DNA of 64,000 nt from Azospirillum sp. TSO22-1 (GCF_003116015.1 NZ_LGQZ01000027.1:62001-126000), one strand, 5' to 3'. Shown: positions 8,569-22,146, counted from the stretch's first letter. Translations and numbers: made by a program. Notes: generated by a model not told the origin, from the letters alone.

Positions 8569-9537
8569 TCAGCTGTGGCCCCGGCGGGCCAGCAGGCGGT
8601 GGCGTACGGTCTCGGCGATCTCGCGCGTTTCATCCAGCGGCGGGTAGCTCCAGCTCTCCAGCTCCCCGGTGAAGGGGCGCGCGATGCCGTCGCGGTACAG
8701 CCCGTCGAGGAACGCCCGGAACTTCGGCGATCCGCCGTCGAGCTCGATTACATACACCGGTTTGCCGGTGGAGCAGGCCTCCGAAACCATGGACACGCTG
8801 TCGCAGGTGCAGACGATCACGTCGGCCAGCGCCAGGTAGGCGAAGTAGGGGTTTTCGCCCTCGCCGTCCCACACCTCGGCATGCGGGCCGGTCAGGCGGG
8901 CGCGCAGGATCGCCTCGTTGTCGGCGCCGGTGCGGCGCGACGGCGTGACCATCAGCCCGACGCCGCGGTCGCGGGCGAAGCCGGCCAGCTTTTCCGCCAC
9001 GTCGCCCATGATGGTGGGGGTGAGCTGGTAGACCGCGTTGGTGCCGCCGACCAGCACCGCGATGCGCGGGTGCGGCAGGTGTTCCAGCCGGGGGGCGAGC
9101 GTCCGGGCGGCGTCGGCCAGCATGGCGCGGCTGACGCGGTGCAGCGCGCCGCGCGTCACCAGCACGTTCGGACCGCGCAGCCGGTCGTGCTGCGGCACCA
9201 CCACGAGGTCGAAGTGGCGCGGGTTGATCTGCGGGTCCTGGATCTGCACGGTGAAGGTGCGCCCGCGCGACGCCTTCCGGATGCGCAGCGACGGCGCGAT
9301 GCTCTGCCGCCCGCTGGCGATCACCAGGTCGGGCCAGGGTGGGCGAACCGGGTCGCCCTGCGGGCTGTCGGCGAAGCGGTTGCCGATGCGCAGGAAGGGG
9401 CTGAGCTGGCGCCACGGGCTGCGCAGGTGCACGCGCTTGATCACGGGCTCGACGCCCAGGGCTTCGGCGAGGCCGCGGCACTGGTTCTCCATGCCCGGCT
9501 TGCCGTCGGTGATGACCCAGCAGGTGAGAGCGTTCAT
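8569..9537 (-). CDS. Mitochondrial-fission ELM1-family protein (DUF1022-like)
   Basis: A 322-residue protein. The start MNALTCWVITDGKPGMENQ matches the usual beginning of bacterial ELM1/DUF1022 proteins, so this ATG is chosen over one ten codons upstream. The family has a GT-B-like two-domain plan; here the second half shows GGTNAVYQLT and a C-terminal DVIVCTCDSVSMVSEACSTGKPVYV stretch (nucleotide-sugar-binding type SxxSEA motif). The biochemical role in bacteria is unknown. The plant ELM1 protein recruits a dynamin to mitochondria, and the bacterial relatives are thought to be glycosyltransferase-like. It heads the minus-strand run that continues with two oxygenases and the 635-residue unknown. 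Confidence 0.82.
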   Translation of the reverse strand: MNALTCWVITDGKPGMENQCRGLAEALGVEPVIKRVHLRSPWRQLSPFLRIGNRFADSPQGDPVRPPWPDLVIASGRQSIAPSLRIRKASRGRTFTVQIQDPQINPRHFDLVVVPQHDRLRGPNVLVTRGALHRVSRAMLADAARTLAPRLEHLPHPRIAVLVGGTNAVYQLTPTIMGDVAEKLAGFARDRGVGLMVTPSRRTGADNEAILRARLTGPHAEVWDGEGENPYFAYLALADVIVCTCDSVSMVSEACSTGKPVYVIELDGGSPKFRAFLDGLYRDGIARPFTGELESWSYPPLDETREIAETVRHRLLARRGHS

Positions 9538-9647
9538 AGGCGGTGCCCGGTCCAGATTCGGAAACAAGGGGTGCGGCCGGTCGTCGCGCCGGGCCGCGGA
9601 GCGCGGTGTACGGCGAAATTTTGCTTCACGCCGCTATGGGATCCGTC

Positions 9648-9676
9648 TTGGCGGGGCGGACCGTGCCGTGTAATAT
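9648..9676 (+). promoter_or_regulatory. Sigma-70-type promoter for the Lrp/AsnC regulator gene
   Basis: TTGGCG, a 17-base spacer, then TAATAT precede the regulator gene with a predicted transcription start near 9683. The leader contains the small palindrome AGCTAGCT (9699-9706 region), a possible autoregulatory site. Confidence 0.55.
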
Positions 9677-9715
9677 CCTTGCTCAGACCATCCCCCGGAG
9701 CTAGCTGAGTACACC

Positions 9716-10276
9716 ATGCGGCGGGTCAAACTCGACCGAATTGACCGGCGCATTCTGCGCGATCTGCAGAATGACGGCCGGATGACGAACGTGGAGCTTG
9801 CGCGGCGCGCCGGCATCTCCGCCCCTCCCTGCCTTCGGCGCGTGCGCGCGCTGGAAGAGGCGGGGTTCATCCGCGGCTACCACGCCGACATCAACCCCGA
9901 CGCGTTGGGGTTCGGCGTCACCGTGTTCGCCCAGGTCGGCCTTTCCAGCCAAGCGGAAGCTGACCTAAAGAAATTCGAGGAGCTGGTCAACAGTTGGCCG
10001 CTGGTGCGCGAGTGCAACATGCTCGCCGGCGAGTACGACTTCCTCCTCAAGATCGTGGCGGAGGACTGGGACGACTACCAGCGCTTCCTGACCACCAAGC
10101 TGACCAGCGCGCCCAACGTGGCGCACGTGAAGTCGGCGCTGTCGATCCGCGGGTCGAAGTACCTGCCGGGCGTGCCGATCGACGTGGACTCGCCGGACAT
10201 CCCGGAAGGCAGCGAGGACGACGAACTTACGGACGTGGACGAGGCCGAGTCGACCGCGCGCAGCGCGCGGCGCTGA
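9716..10276 (+). CDS. Lrp/AsnC-family transcriptional regulator
   Basis: A 186-residue regulator. It has an N-terminal winged helix-turn-helix (about 7-58: LDRIDRRILRDLQNDGRMTN and the recognition region SAPPCLRRVRALEEAG) and a C-terminal RAM/ligand-binding domain with the GEYDFLLKIVAEDWDDY signature. Family members sense amino acids and assemble as dimers to octamers on DNA. An acidic tail of about 25 residues (IPEGSEDDELTDVDEAE) extends past the usual family length. It is divergent from the ELM1 gene and shares that intergenic region. Confidence 0.93.
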   Translation: MRRVKLDRIDRRILRDLQNDGRMTNVELARRAGISAPPCLRRVRALEEAGFIRGYHADINPDALGFGVTVFAQVGLSSQAEADLKKFEELVNSWPLVRECNMLAGEYDFLLKIVAEDWDDYQRFLTTKLTSAPNVAHVKSALSIRGSKYLPGVPIDVDSPDIPEGSEDDELTDVDEAESTARSARR

Positions 10277-10438
10277 AGCCCGGCCCTCCCGGATCACGCG
10301 TACGCGGCGCCGTCCCGGCCGGGATGGCGCCGTTTTGCGTCGTGCAATGCTGCGCCGCAACGTCCGCGCGTCGTCCGTGCTTTCCGGGGGCCGATCCGGT
10401 GCTATGATTCCTCCGCACGTTTGCGGAGATTGCCGTCC

Positions 10439-11323
10439 ATGCCGTTCGCCTTCGCCTTGCGCACCATCGCCGGCGCCGCCATCGCGGCGGCGCTGCTCGC
10501 CAGCCCCGCGGGAGCCGCGACGATCTCCCGCACCAACGCCGTCGAGCTGGTCACCTTCCCCTCCAAGGACGCCGACATCCGCGCCGAGGGGGCGACGGCG
10601 CTGCAGGGGCGCATCATGCGCCCGGCCGGCACCGGGCCGTTCCCGGCGGTGGTCATGCTGCACGGCTGCAGCGGCCTGTTCACCAAGGCCGGGGTGCTGG
10701 CGGCGCGCCATCTCTGGTGGGCGCGCACGCTGCGCGACCAGGGCTACCTGGTGCTGATGGTGGACAGCTTCGGCCCGCGCGGCATCGGCGAGCAGTGCAC
10801 GCAGACCGAGCGGCGCGTCCGCGCCACGGTGGAGCGCAAGCGCGACGCCTGGGCGGCGCTGGAGTTCCTGCAACACCGCCCCGACGTGCAGGGCGAGCGG
10901 ATCGCCGTGGTCGGCTGGTCGCACGGCGGCGGCACGGTGCTGACCGCCTACGAGGCGGAGACCGACGGCGTCGGATTCCGCGGCGGGGTGGCCTTCTACC
11001 CCGGCTGCCGGGTGGCGCTGCGCGATCCCGAGTGGGAACCGGGCGGGCCGCTGCTGATCCTGATCGGCGAGGACGACGACTGGACGCCGGCCGAACCCTG
11101 CCAGGAGCTGGCCGGGCGCGACTCGGTGAAGGACCGGCTGGAGCTGGTGGTGTATCCCGGCGCCCATCACGGCTTCGACCTGCCGGCCAGCCCGGTGCGC
11201 ACCCGCAAGGACCTCGCCAACGCGCCCGGCGGGCAGGCGCACGTCGGCACCAACGAGGCGGCGCGCGACGACGCGGTGGCGCGGGTCACCGCGTTCCTGG
11301 CGAAGCTTCTGAAGGAGGGCTGA
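10439..11323 (+). CDS. Secreted dienelactone hydrolase-family alpha/beta hydrolase
   Basis: A 294-residue protein with a signal peptide (about 1-24, ending SPAGA). The hydrolase core shows the oxyanion-loop region VVMLHGCSG, the nucleophile elbow GWSHGGG (Ser), an acid residue in LILIGEDDDWTPAE and the catalytic His in YPGAHHGFDLP. The Cys after HG and the overall layout match the dienelactone hydrolase family, but with Ser instead of the classical Cys nucleophile, so the substrate is not certain. The ATG is chosen because GGAG lies ten bases upstream and it begins the signal peptide; an upstream TTG frame is less likely. It is followed two bases later by an FmdB-type gene. Confidence 0.85.
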   Translation: MPFAFALRTIAGAAIAAALLASPAGAATISRTNAVELVTFPSKDADIRAEGATALQGRIMRPAGTGPFPAVVMLHGCSGLFTKAGVLAARHLWWARTLRDQGYLVLMVDSFGPRGIGEQCTQTERRVRATVERKRDAWAALEFLQHRPDVQGERIAVVGWSHGGGTVLTAYEAETDGVGFRGGVAFYPGCRVALRDPEWEPGGPLLILIGEDDDWTPAEPCQELAGRDSVKDRLELVVYPGAHHGFDLPASPVRTRKDLANAPGGQAHVGTNEAARDDAVARVTAFLAKLLKEG

Positions 11324-11325
11324 GG

Positions 11326-11559
11326 ATGCCGCTGTTTTCCTACCGCTGCACCGGCTGCGGGAACGAGTTCGAACTGCTGGTGCGGGCGTCGGACGTGCCG
11401 GCGTGCCCGTCCTGTGGTGGCGGGGCGCTGGAGAAGCTGGTGTCGCGGCCGGCGCCGCCGGGCAAGTCGGCCGGCGTCCTGAGCAACGCCCGGACCGCGG
11501 CGGCGGGCGCGGGGCACTTCAGCAACTACAGCAAGGCGGAGCGGGCGAAGGTGAAGTGA
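11326..11559 (+). CDS. FmdB-family zinc-ribbon protein
   Basis: A 77-residue protein beginning MPLFSYRCTGCGNEFELL, with a second knuckle CPSCGGGALEKLVSR. This is the CxxC...CxxC zinc ribbon of the FmdB regulatory family. The C-terminal half is low-complexity and basic (SNYSKAERAKVK). Family members are small putative regulators of unknown mechanism. Only two bases separate it from the upstream hydrolase gene (TGAGGATG), and its ribosome-binding site lies inside that gene, indicating one transcript and probable translational coupling. Confidence 0.88.
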   Translation: MPLFSYRCTGCGNEFELLVRASDVPACPSCGGGALEKLVSRPAPPGKSAGVLSNARTAAAGAGHFSNYSKAERAKVK

Positions 11560-11591
11560 GGGGCTTGGCGCTCCACTTCCAATAACGTTAA

Positions 11592-11682
11592 CGTCATGGC
11601 CGGGCTTGTCCCGGCCATCCACGACCTGAACCTTTGTTGACGTTCGAGTGCGTGGATGCCCGGGACAAGCCCGGGCATGACG
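11592..11682. repeat. Paired palindromic repeat (family B), copy 1
   Basis: Two 32-base units (11592-11623 and 11651-11682) face each other across 27 bases. Each contains an internal palindrome around GGGCTTGTCCC, and the right unit matches the inverse of the left at 30 of 32 positions. The two differences (GGCC versus CCGG) preserve pairing inside each unit. The same unit pair recurs at 34226-34312. It fills the gap between convergent genes. Confidence 0.85.
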
Positions 11683-11706
11683 ATAAAATGGAACGGTGTC
11701 AGGAAT

Positions 11707-12291
11707 TCAGAACCGCACCACCATCCGCACCGGCGCGTCCTTCAGCACGGCGATGCTCCAGCCCCAGCAGCCCCCGGCTGCGTTCGGCTTGGTCTGCGCG
11801 TTGCTCTCCACCACCGTTCCCGCGGTCTTCACGCACAGCCGTCCGGCCGCGTCGCCCAGGCCCATCTTCGCAAGCTGCGCGCGGTCGCGGTCCTTCAGCG
11901 CCGGGGTGACGATCTCCAGCGAACCATCGGTCTGCCGGCGGATCGCGACGAGGTCGGCGAACGTGGTCTTCCCGCCCACCGGCGGCAGCGTCTGCGTCCA
12001 GGCCACCGCGGCCTTGGCGCGGCCCTTACCGAGCGGCGCGTAATCCACCGTGCCGCCGTCCCTGCGGACGTCCGCGGCGACGGCCTCCAGCGCCTCGCGC
12101 ACCGCCTTCTCGTCCTCGGCGGGCGTCAGCTTGGCGGCGTCGGCGTGGGCGGACATCGCCACCAGCTCGCCGCGGTAGTCGAGCGTCGCCCGCTCCGCCC
12201 CGACCTCCAGCGTCGCGTCGAAACGGTCCGGCAGCAGGCAGCCGGACAGCAGCGCGCAGGCGGTGGCCAGGGCGAGGGTGGCGTTGCGCAT
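11707..12291 (-). CDS. Putative outer-membrane or periplasmic lipoprotein of unknown function
   Basis: A 194-residue protein with a lipoprotein signal peptide: hydrophobic LALATACALLSGC with the lipobox Cys at residue 18. The mature part is a mix of predicted strands and helices with two further Cys (RLCVKTAG and GGCWGW) that could form a disulfide in the periplasm. I do not recognise the family. It lies 21 bases downstream of greA on the same strand and is probably co-transcribed with carB-greA. Confidence 0.72.
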   Translation of the reverse strand: MRNATLALATACALLSGCLLPDRFDATLEVGAERATLDYRGELVAMSAHADAAKLTPAEDEKAVREALEAVAADVRRDGGTVDYAPLGKGRAKAAVAWTQTLPPVGGKTTFADLVAIRRQTDGSLEIVTPALKDRDRAQLAKMGLGDAAGRLCVKTAGTVVESNAQTKPNAAGGCWGWSIAVLKDAPVRMVVRF

Positions 12292-12312
12292 CGGGAAGCA
12301 GCCCGGACGGGC

Positions 12313-12786
12313 TTACTTGAAGGCGAGGGTGACGATCTCGTACATCTTCGAGCCGCCGGGGGTCGGCACCTCGACGTTGTCGCCGACCGACTTGCCGATC
12401 AGCGCGCGGGCCAGCGGCGAGGTGATCGACAGGAAGCCGTTCTTGATGTCGCTCTCTTCCGAGCCGACGATCTGGTAGGTGATCTCCTGGTCCGTATCCT
12501 CGTCGGCCAGGGTCACGGTGGCGCCGAACTTGACGGTGTCGCCGGACAGCTTGGCCGGGTCGATGACCTCGGCGCGGCTGATCTTGTCCTCCAACTCGCC
12601 GACACGGCCTTCGATGAAGCTCTGGCGCTCGCGCGCGGCGTGGTACTCGGCGTTCTCCGACAGGTCCCCGTGCTCGCGCGCCTCGGCGATCGCCTTGATG
12701 ACGGCGGGTCGCTCCACGACCTTCAGGTGCTTCAACTCTTCCTGCAGGCGGTCGTAACCCGCCGCGGTCATCGGCACTTTTTCCAT
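12313..12786 (-). CDS. greA: Transcription elongation factor GreA
   Basis: The 157-residue product has the GreA layout: an N-terminal coiled-coil ([20 protein letters not shown] onward) ending in the acidic tip region GDLSENAEY, and a C-terminal FKBP-like domain with [16 protein letters not shown]. The tip residues stimulate transcript cleavage by backtracked RNA polymerase. The chosen ATG gives exactly the usual family length; the frame stays open 27 codons upstream without homology. It lies 83 bases downstream of carB, an arrangement common in Rhodospirillales. Confidence 0.96.
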   Translation of the reverse strand: MEKVPMTAAGYDRLQEELKHLKVVERPAVIKAIAEAREHGDLSENAEYHAARERQSFIEGRVGELEDKISRAEVIDPAKLSGDTVKFGATVTLADEDTDQEITYQIVGSEESDIKNGFLSITSPLARALIGKSVGDNVEVPTPGGSKMYEIVTLAFK

Positions 12787-12869
12787 GTCTTGCGGTCCAT
12801 CAACCCTGCGAACACGACCTCCAGGGAAAGATTTCGGCGCGACGGAGGCCGCCGCGCCGTCAACCATCC

Positions 12870-16121
<3,252 letters not shown>

Positions 16122-16372
16122 GGCGGCTCGCTTCTGGCGTTCAGTCAGCAAAAGCCCCCTCCCGCCGGGTGCGCGGGGAGAGGGGGCGGGAATATGACGT
16201 GGCAAGGCCCCCTTATACGGACTAACCCCGCCGGGGGGAAGAGCCCGGTTGGGCGATCCGGCCATGCCGCTGGGACAATGCAAGCGGGCGGCGAAACGCC
16301 GCTTGAACCGCCGCGCGAACGGCGTCATCAATCGGTGGACCGGGGTTGCCGTACCCCTTTCGGAGCGCCTTC

Positions 16373-17179
16373 ATGTCCGTGCACGCCTTCGCCAAAGACA
16401 GCCGCGCCTGCGCCGCCTGCGTCTCCTGGGGCGGCGAGCGCGCGATGGCGCCCGACAACACCCTGGTGCACGTCACCCGCTACAGCGTCGAGGGCGCCTG
16501 CCTGACCGCGATCAGCCAGGACTACCGCAAGGTCACCAAGGCCTACCACACCTGCACGGCGTGGCAGTCGCTGCCCCTGCTGCGCTCGCACGGCGGCCGG
16601 TCGGAGCGCACGCCGGGGCCCTCGGCCGCCATCTCGGCGCTGATCGCCAGCGGCGCCAGCGTGCCCGCCGCGGTCGCCGCACCACCGTCCCCCAAGCCGC
16701 AGACCGAACCCGAGCCGGACGGCCGCCGGACCGAGCCGCTGGACATCGACAAGGTGCCGCCGGCGGCCCGCGTGCTGGTCGCGCACTGGCAGCGGCTGAA
16801 GGCGCAGCTCAAGGCGCTGCCGGCCTCCTGGGACCTGGACACCGCGCAGATCCGCGAGGCGGTGCCGCGGCTGGCGCTGCTGGTGCCGGTGGACGGCGGC
16901 AGGGACTTCCTGTACCGCGCCTGCGGCCGGGCGATCCAGCGCCGGCTGGGCACGCGGCCGGTGATGAAGACGGTATCGGCGCTGCACCCCGAGGCGGCGG
17001 CGGAGCGCTGGCTGGTCGACCTCAAGGCCTGCCTGGACGGCGGCGAGCCGGTCAGCCTGCTGGTCAAGGGCGACCCGATCCTGCCGGGCTCCCGCTTCGT
17101 CGAGGTGCTGCTGCCGCTCGCCGACGAGTCCGGCCGGCCGGCCAGCGTGCTGGCCTACCGCCACCTGCCCGGCGGCTGA
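16373..17179 (+). CDS. Unknown protein with N-terminal Cys4 motif and C-terminal PAS-like domain
   Basis: A 268-residue cytoplasmic-looking protein from the ATG at MSVHAFAKDSRAC; a TTG frame nine codons upstream is possible. The first 65 residues contain four cysteines (13, 16, 43, 61) in a CxxC...C...C arrangement that could bind zinc or an Fe-S cluster. A proline-rich linker (about 95-125) follows. The last 140 residues (VPPAARVLVAHWQRLKAQLK to the end) resemble the PAS_5-type domain common in Rhodospirillales, a relative of the one in the gene at 22143. The role is unknown. It is divergent from carB and followed five bases later by a small membrane-protein gene. Confidence 0.65.
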   Translation: MSVHAFAKDSRACAACVSWGGERAMAPDNTLVHVTRYSVEGACLTAISQDYRKVTKAYHTCTAWQSLPLLRSHGGRSERTPGPSAAISALIASGASVPAAVAAPPSPKPQTEPEPDGRRTEPLDIDKVPPAARVLVAHWQRLKAQLKALPASWDLDTAQIREAVPRLALLVPVDGGRDFLYRACGRAIQRRLGTRPVMKTVSALHPEAAAERWLVDLKACLDGGEPVSLLVKGDPILPGSRFVEVLLPLADESGRPASVLAYRHLPGG

Positions 17180-17184
17180 GGGCG

Positions 17185-17547
17185 ATGGGCGGCCCGCAAG
17201 ATGACCGCCACTGGGGGGCGCCCACCGGCAGTCTGGGGCCGGTGGACCTGTGGCCGGCGGTCCTGTGGATCGCCGCGGGCCTTTACGCCTTCACCGGCGC
17301 TCCGGCGCTGTTCACCTGGTGGAAGGGCGTGGCGTACTTCCTGGTCGGTTCCCCGGTCATGCTGCTGGTCACCGGCACGGCGACCGCGCGCCTGCGCCGC
17401 GCCGTGGTGGAGATGGTCACCGACGTCTTCCCCCAGCGCGACCGCCTGACCGACGCCGTGCTGCTGATGCTGCGCGGCCTGCTCGCCCTCATCGAGGCGA
17501 TGCTGGTGCTGTTCGCCGCCAGCGGCACGCTGCAACTGCTGGGTTGA
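17185..17547 (+). CDS. Small predicted membrane protein
   Basis: A 120-residue protein with three likely membrane segments (about 22-38, 47-64 and 95-118), the last being the leucine-rich LLALIEAMLVLFAASGTL near the C-terminus. The central loop is basic and amphipathic (TARLRRAVVEMVTDVFPQRD). I do not recognise the family. It starts five bases after the Cys4/PAS-like gene and is probably translated from the same mRNA, so it may anchor or partner that protein; this is inference from spacing only. Confidence 0.65.
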   Translation: MGGPQDDRHWGAPTGSLGPVDLWPAVLWIAAGLYAFTGAPALFTWWKGVAYFLVGSPVMLLVTGTATARLRRAVVEMVTDVFPQRDRLTDAVLLMLRGLLALIEAMLVLFAASGTLQLLG

Positions 17548-17562
17548 GGCGCGTTCGCATTG

Positions 17563-17603
17563 AAAAAGAACGCGGCGGCGGATCGCTCCGCCGCCGCGTT
17601 TCG
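17563..17603. terminator. Bidirectional intrinsic terminator
   Basis: A perfect 14-bp stem AACGCGGCGGCGGA with a four-base loop is preceded by GAAAAAG and followed by TTTCG. It therefore has a U-tract in both directions and separates two convergent genes. Confidence 0.8.
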
Positions 17604-17614
17604 CTCCAGAGTGC

Positions 17615-19381
17615 TTACAGGCCCTTCAGGAACTCGACCAGCGCCCACTTGTCCTCGTCGGACAGGGTGGTGCCGAACTCGTGCCCGCAGCGGCTGTTGC
17701 CGGACTTCAGGTCCTCGCAGCCGGTGGTCTTCATCACCGTCTTCAGGCCGGTCTGCGTCTTCGCCAGGCCGACGTTGACCGCGTCGTAGTCGGCGCCGAT
17801 CTCGAAGGTCGCCGGGCGCTGGGCGGCCGGGGTCAGCAGGTCCCACAGCGTCGCCACCGAGCCGTTGTGCAGATACGGCGCCGCCGACCAGATGCCGTAG
17901 AGCACGCGCGACTCGTAGCACGGCGGGCTGTAGCCGACGTCGCAGAAGGTGCCCGACGACTTCGGCTTGTCCGCGGCGTTCACCGTGGCCGCCGCCGCCG
18001 TCGCGGTCTGCGCGTCGATGCCGCGGTTCTTGAAGAACTGCATGGTGTTGAGCGCGTCGGCGTCGATGTTCTTCAGCGAGACGTCGGTGGGCTGCAGCGC
18101 CGGCAGCAGGTGCTGCAGGATGCTGCCCATCACCGAGGTCTGCAGGATGGCGATGGACGGCGACGGGTTGGCCAGCGGCGCGCTGGTCGGGTCGAGCTCC
18201 TTCGGCAGCGAGGCGCCGGTCAGCACGCCCGGGTTGGCGGTGCGGGGCAGCACCAGCCACTCCGTGCCGTCGGTGCCGACGTTCTGGATCGGCGTGTTCC
18301 AGCTCGCCCGCGCGGTGCCGGTGGGCAGCGTGTGGCAGCCCAGGCACTCCGCGTTGTAGAGCTGCAGGCCGCGGTTCGCCTTGGTCTGGTTGATGGCGCC
18401 GGGGAAGGGCGGCGGCTTCAGCGTGGTGATCAGATCCTCGAGGATCTTCAGGCCCGTCATCTGGACCGAGTTGTTGTTCCAGTAGTTGACGCCCAGGATC
18501 GGGTGCCACTCGCTCTTCACCGGGTTGAAGCGGCCGAAGACGCCGAACACCTCGCCGATGTTGCGGCCGAGCGGGGCGAGCACGCTGGTCTGGTCGGTGA
18601 AGCCCGGCCACTGCGTCTTGTTCTGCCGGCCGGCGTTCCACAGGAACGGGTAGCGGACCGGGGCGATGGCCGGCTGGATGTTCTCGGGAATCAGGTAGTT
18701 GGCCTTCTGCGGCCCGAGGTCGAGGCCGGTCAGCCGGTTGTAGATCATCGACACCGCGTCGAGGCGGGCGAGGCCCCACGGCGTGCCGGTCAGCGCCTTG
18801 CTCATCAGCGTGTGGAAGGGGATGGCCCATTCCAGCACCTGCTTGCGCAGCTGCGCCTTGTTGCGCGGCTCGGGCACGCTCTGCGCGAACTCGACCCAGC
18901 CCTTGCCCAGCGCGTAGGTGACGGCGTCGTCCAGATCGACCATGAAGGCGAAGAAGTCGGTGATCGCCGGGCCGCCGTCGATGCGCACCGTCTGGCCGTT
19001 GATGCGCAGGTCGCGCGTGTGGCAGGCGGCGCAGGTCATGCCGACGACGCTGTCGTTGCGGTTGCCGTTGGTGGCGTTGAAGCCGACCGGCAGGCCGGCG
19101 GCGGCCGAATTCATGTTCGGCAGATAGCCGTAGCGAGCCAGGCTGTCGGCGAGGAACGGCGTCTTGCGGTCGCGCTGCTTGAGCGCCTGCAGCCAGCGCA
19201 GCGGAATCATCCGCGAGCCCTGGTCCTCCGTGTAGTACTGGGCCTGCTGCGCCGGGGTCCAGCCCTGCGCGTTCAGCCCCTGCGCGTTTGACGTGGCTGC
19301 GGCGTCCTGCGCCTGCACCGCCGTCGCGGCGGCCAGCAGGCCGACGGCGACGCCGACCCCCATGATGGTGCGAAATACCAT
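17615..19381 (-). CDS. Secreted di-haem cytochrome c, RoxA/cytochrome-c-peroxidase-like
   Basis: A 588-residue protein with a signal peptide (about 1-24, VQA-QD). Two CxxCH haem c sites are present: CAACH near residue 117 and CLGCH near 350. A C-terminal motif GIWSAAPYLHNGSVATLWDL is typical of the large di-haem cytochromes related to MauG/cytochrome c peroxidase and to the rubber oxygenases RoxA/RoxB. Such proteins act in the periplasm or outside the cell as peroxidases or dioxygenases. Whether this one cleaves polyisoprene or reduces peroxide cannot be decided from sequence alone. A ribosome-binding site GGGAGAGG precedes the ATG. The gene is monocistronic. Confidence 0.82.
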   Translation of the reverse strand: MVFRTIMGVGVAVGLLAAATAVQAQDAAATSNAQGLNAQGWTPAQQAQYYTEDQGSRMIPLRWLQALKQRDRKTPFLADSLARYGYLPNMNSAAAGLPVGFNATNGNRNDSVVGMTCAACHTRDLRINGQTVRIDGGPAITDFFAFMVDLDDAVTYALGKGWVEFAQSVPEPRNKAQLRKQVLEWAIPFHTLMSKALTGTPWGLARLDAVSMIYNRLTGLDLGPQKANYLIPENIQPAIAPVRYPFLWNAGRQNKTQWPGFTDQTSVLAPLGRNIGEVFGVFGRFNPVKSEWHPILGVNYWNNNSVQMTGLKILEDLITTLKPPPFPGAINQTKANRGLQLYNAECLGCHTLPTGTARASWNTPIQNVGTDGTEWLVLPRTANPGVLTGASLPKELDPTSAPLANPSPSIAILQTSVMGSILQHLLPALQPTDVSLKNIDADALNTMQFFKNRGIDAQTATAAAATVNAADKPKSSGTFCDVGYSPPCYESRVLYGIWSAAPYLHNGSVATLWDLLTPAAQRPATFEIGADYDAVNVGLAKTQTGLKTVMKTTGCEDLKSGNSRCGHEFGTTLSDEDKWALVEFLKGL

Positions 19382-19476
19382 GGTTCCTCTCCCGGTGTCT
19401 GTATAACTGATCCGTGGAGAGTTCTTTCCGGCGAAGACACGGGAATGCTTCGTCCGGTTAATGTATCGTTCTCCTG

Positions 19477-19549
19477 ATCGGATCTCCTCCGATGATAGGA
19501 AGATAATAATACCGCGGCGAGAAAATTGTCTTGCATATAAAGATATGCA
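19477..19549 (-). promoter_or_regulatory. A/T-rich promoter region with two palindromes upstream of the di-haem cytochrome
   Basis: A -10-like TATTAT lies at 19511-19506 on the minus strand. Just upstream is the perfect inverted repeat TGCATAT-AAAG-ATATGCA (19532-19549), placed where an activator would bind. A second palindrome, ATCGGA-N5-TCCGAT (19477-19493), lies in the leader. No good -35 is seen, consistent with activator dependence. Confidence 0.45.
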
Positions 19550-19612
19550 CGCACTGGATGTTCGTCGAGGTCCGGCGCGGGTGATGCTTGGCCGTTTCAG
19601 GGTACGTTCCGG

Positions 19613-20101
19613 CTATTCGCGCAGGAAGTAGATGAGGTCCAGCGCCGGCACGGCGAGGCCGAACTGCGTCAGCAGCGTGTGCGCCTGCCCGCGGTGGTGC
19701 GTCTGGTGGTTGAAGACGTGCGCCAGCAGCTGGCCGAGCGGCCGCTCGACGGGCGAACCGTCCATGCTGCGGTAGGAGAAGGGCTGGTCGAGGAGCGATT
19801 CGTCCAGACAATTGGCGAAGGCGAGGATGCGCTCGTCTTCCGCCTCGCGGGCGGTGCGCAGCGCGTCGAAGCGGTCGTGCAGGATGGCGTCGAGGCTCGG
19901 CGGGTTGACGCCCTCGCCGGTGAAGCGGTTGAACCACACCCGGTCGCCGACCAGCAGATGGTTCAGCGTGCCGCGCAGCGACCCGAAGAAGGCGCCGCGG
20001 TCCTCGCGGTACTGCGCGTCGGTCAGCTCCGCGGCGACGGCGTAGAGCCGGCGGTTGGCCCAGCGGTTGTAGTGCGCGAAGGTGACGAAGTGGGGCTTCA
20101 T
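19613..20101 (-). CDS. DinB-family four-helix metalloprotein
   Basis: A 162-residue DinB/DfsB-like protein beginning with the typical HYNRWANRRLYA. The expected metal triad is visible: His48 in GTLNHLLVGD and His132/His136 in HVFNHQTHHRGQ. Members of this superfamily include thiol transferases and maleylpyruvate isomerase-like enzymes using low-molecular-weight thiols; many have no known substrate. It is transcribed toward the di-haem cytochrome promoter region. Immediately upstream lies a short GC-rich hairpin (20121-20153) separating it from ftsK. Confidence 0.9.
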   Translation of the reverse strand: MKPHFVTFAHYNRWANRRLYAVAAELTDAQYREDRGAFFGSLRGTLNHLLVGDRVWFNRFTGEGVNPPSLDAILHDRFDALRTAREAEDERILAFANCLDESLLDQPFSYRSMDGSPVERPLGQLLAHVFNHQTHHRGQAHTLLTQFGLAVPALDLIYFLRE

Positions 20102-20163
20102 GAAACCTCCGAGGTCTGGCCCTCCCCCAGCCCCGCCGGAGGCGGGGGAGGGCTCCGTTGAAC

Positions 20164-22142
<1,979 letters not shown>

Positions 22143-22146
<4 letters not shown>

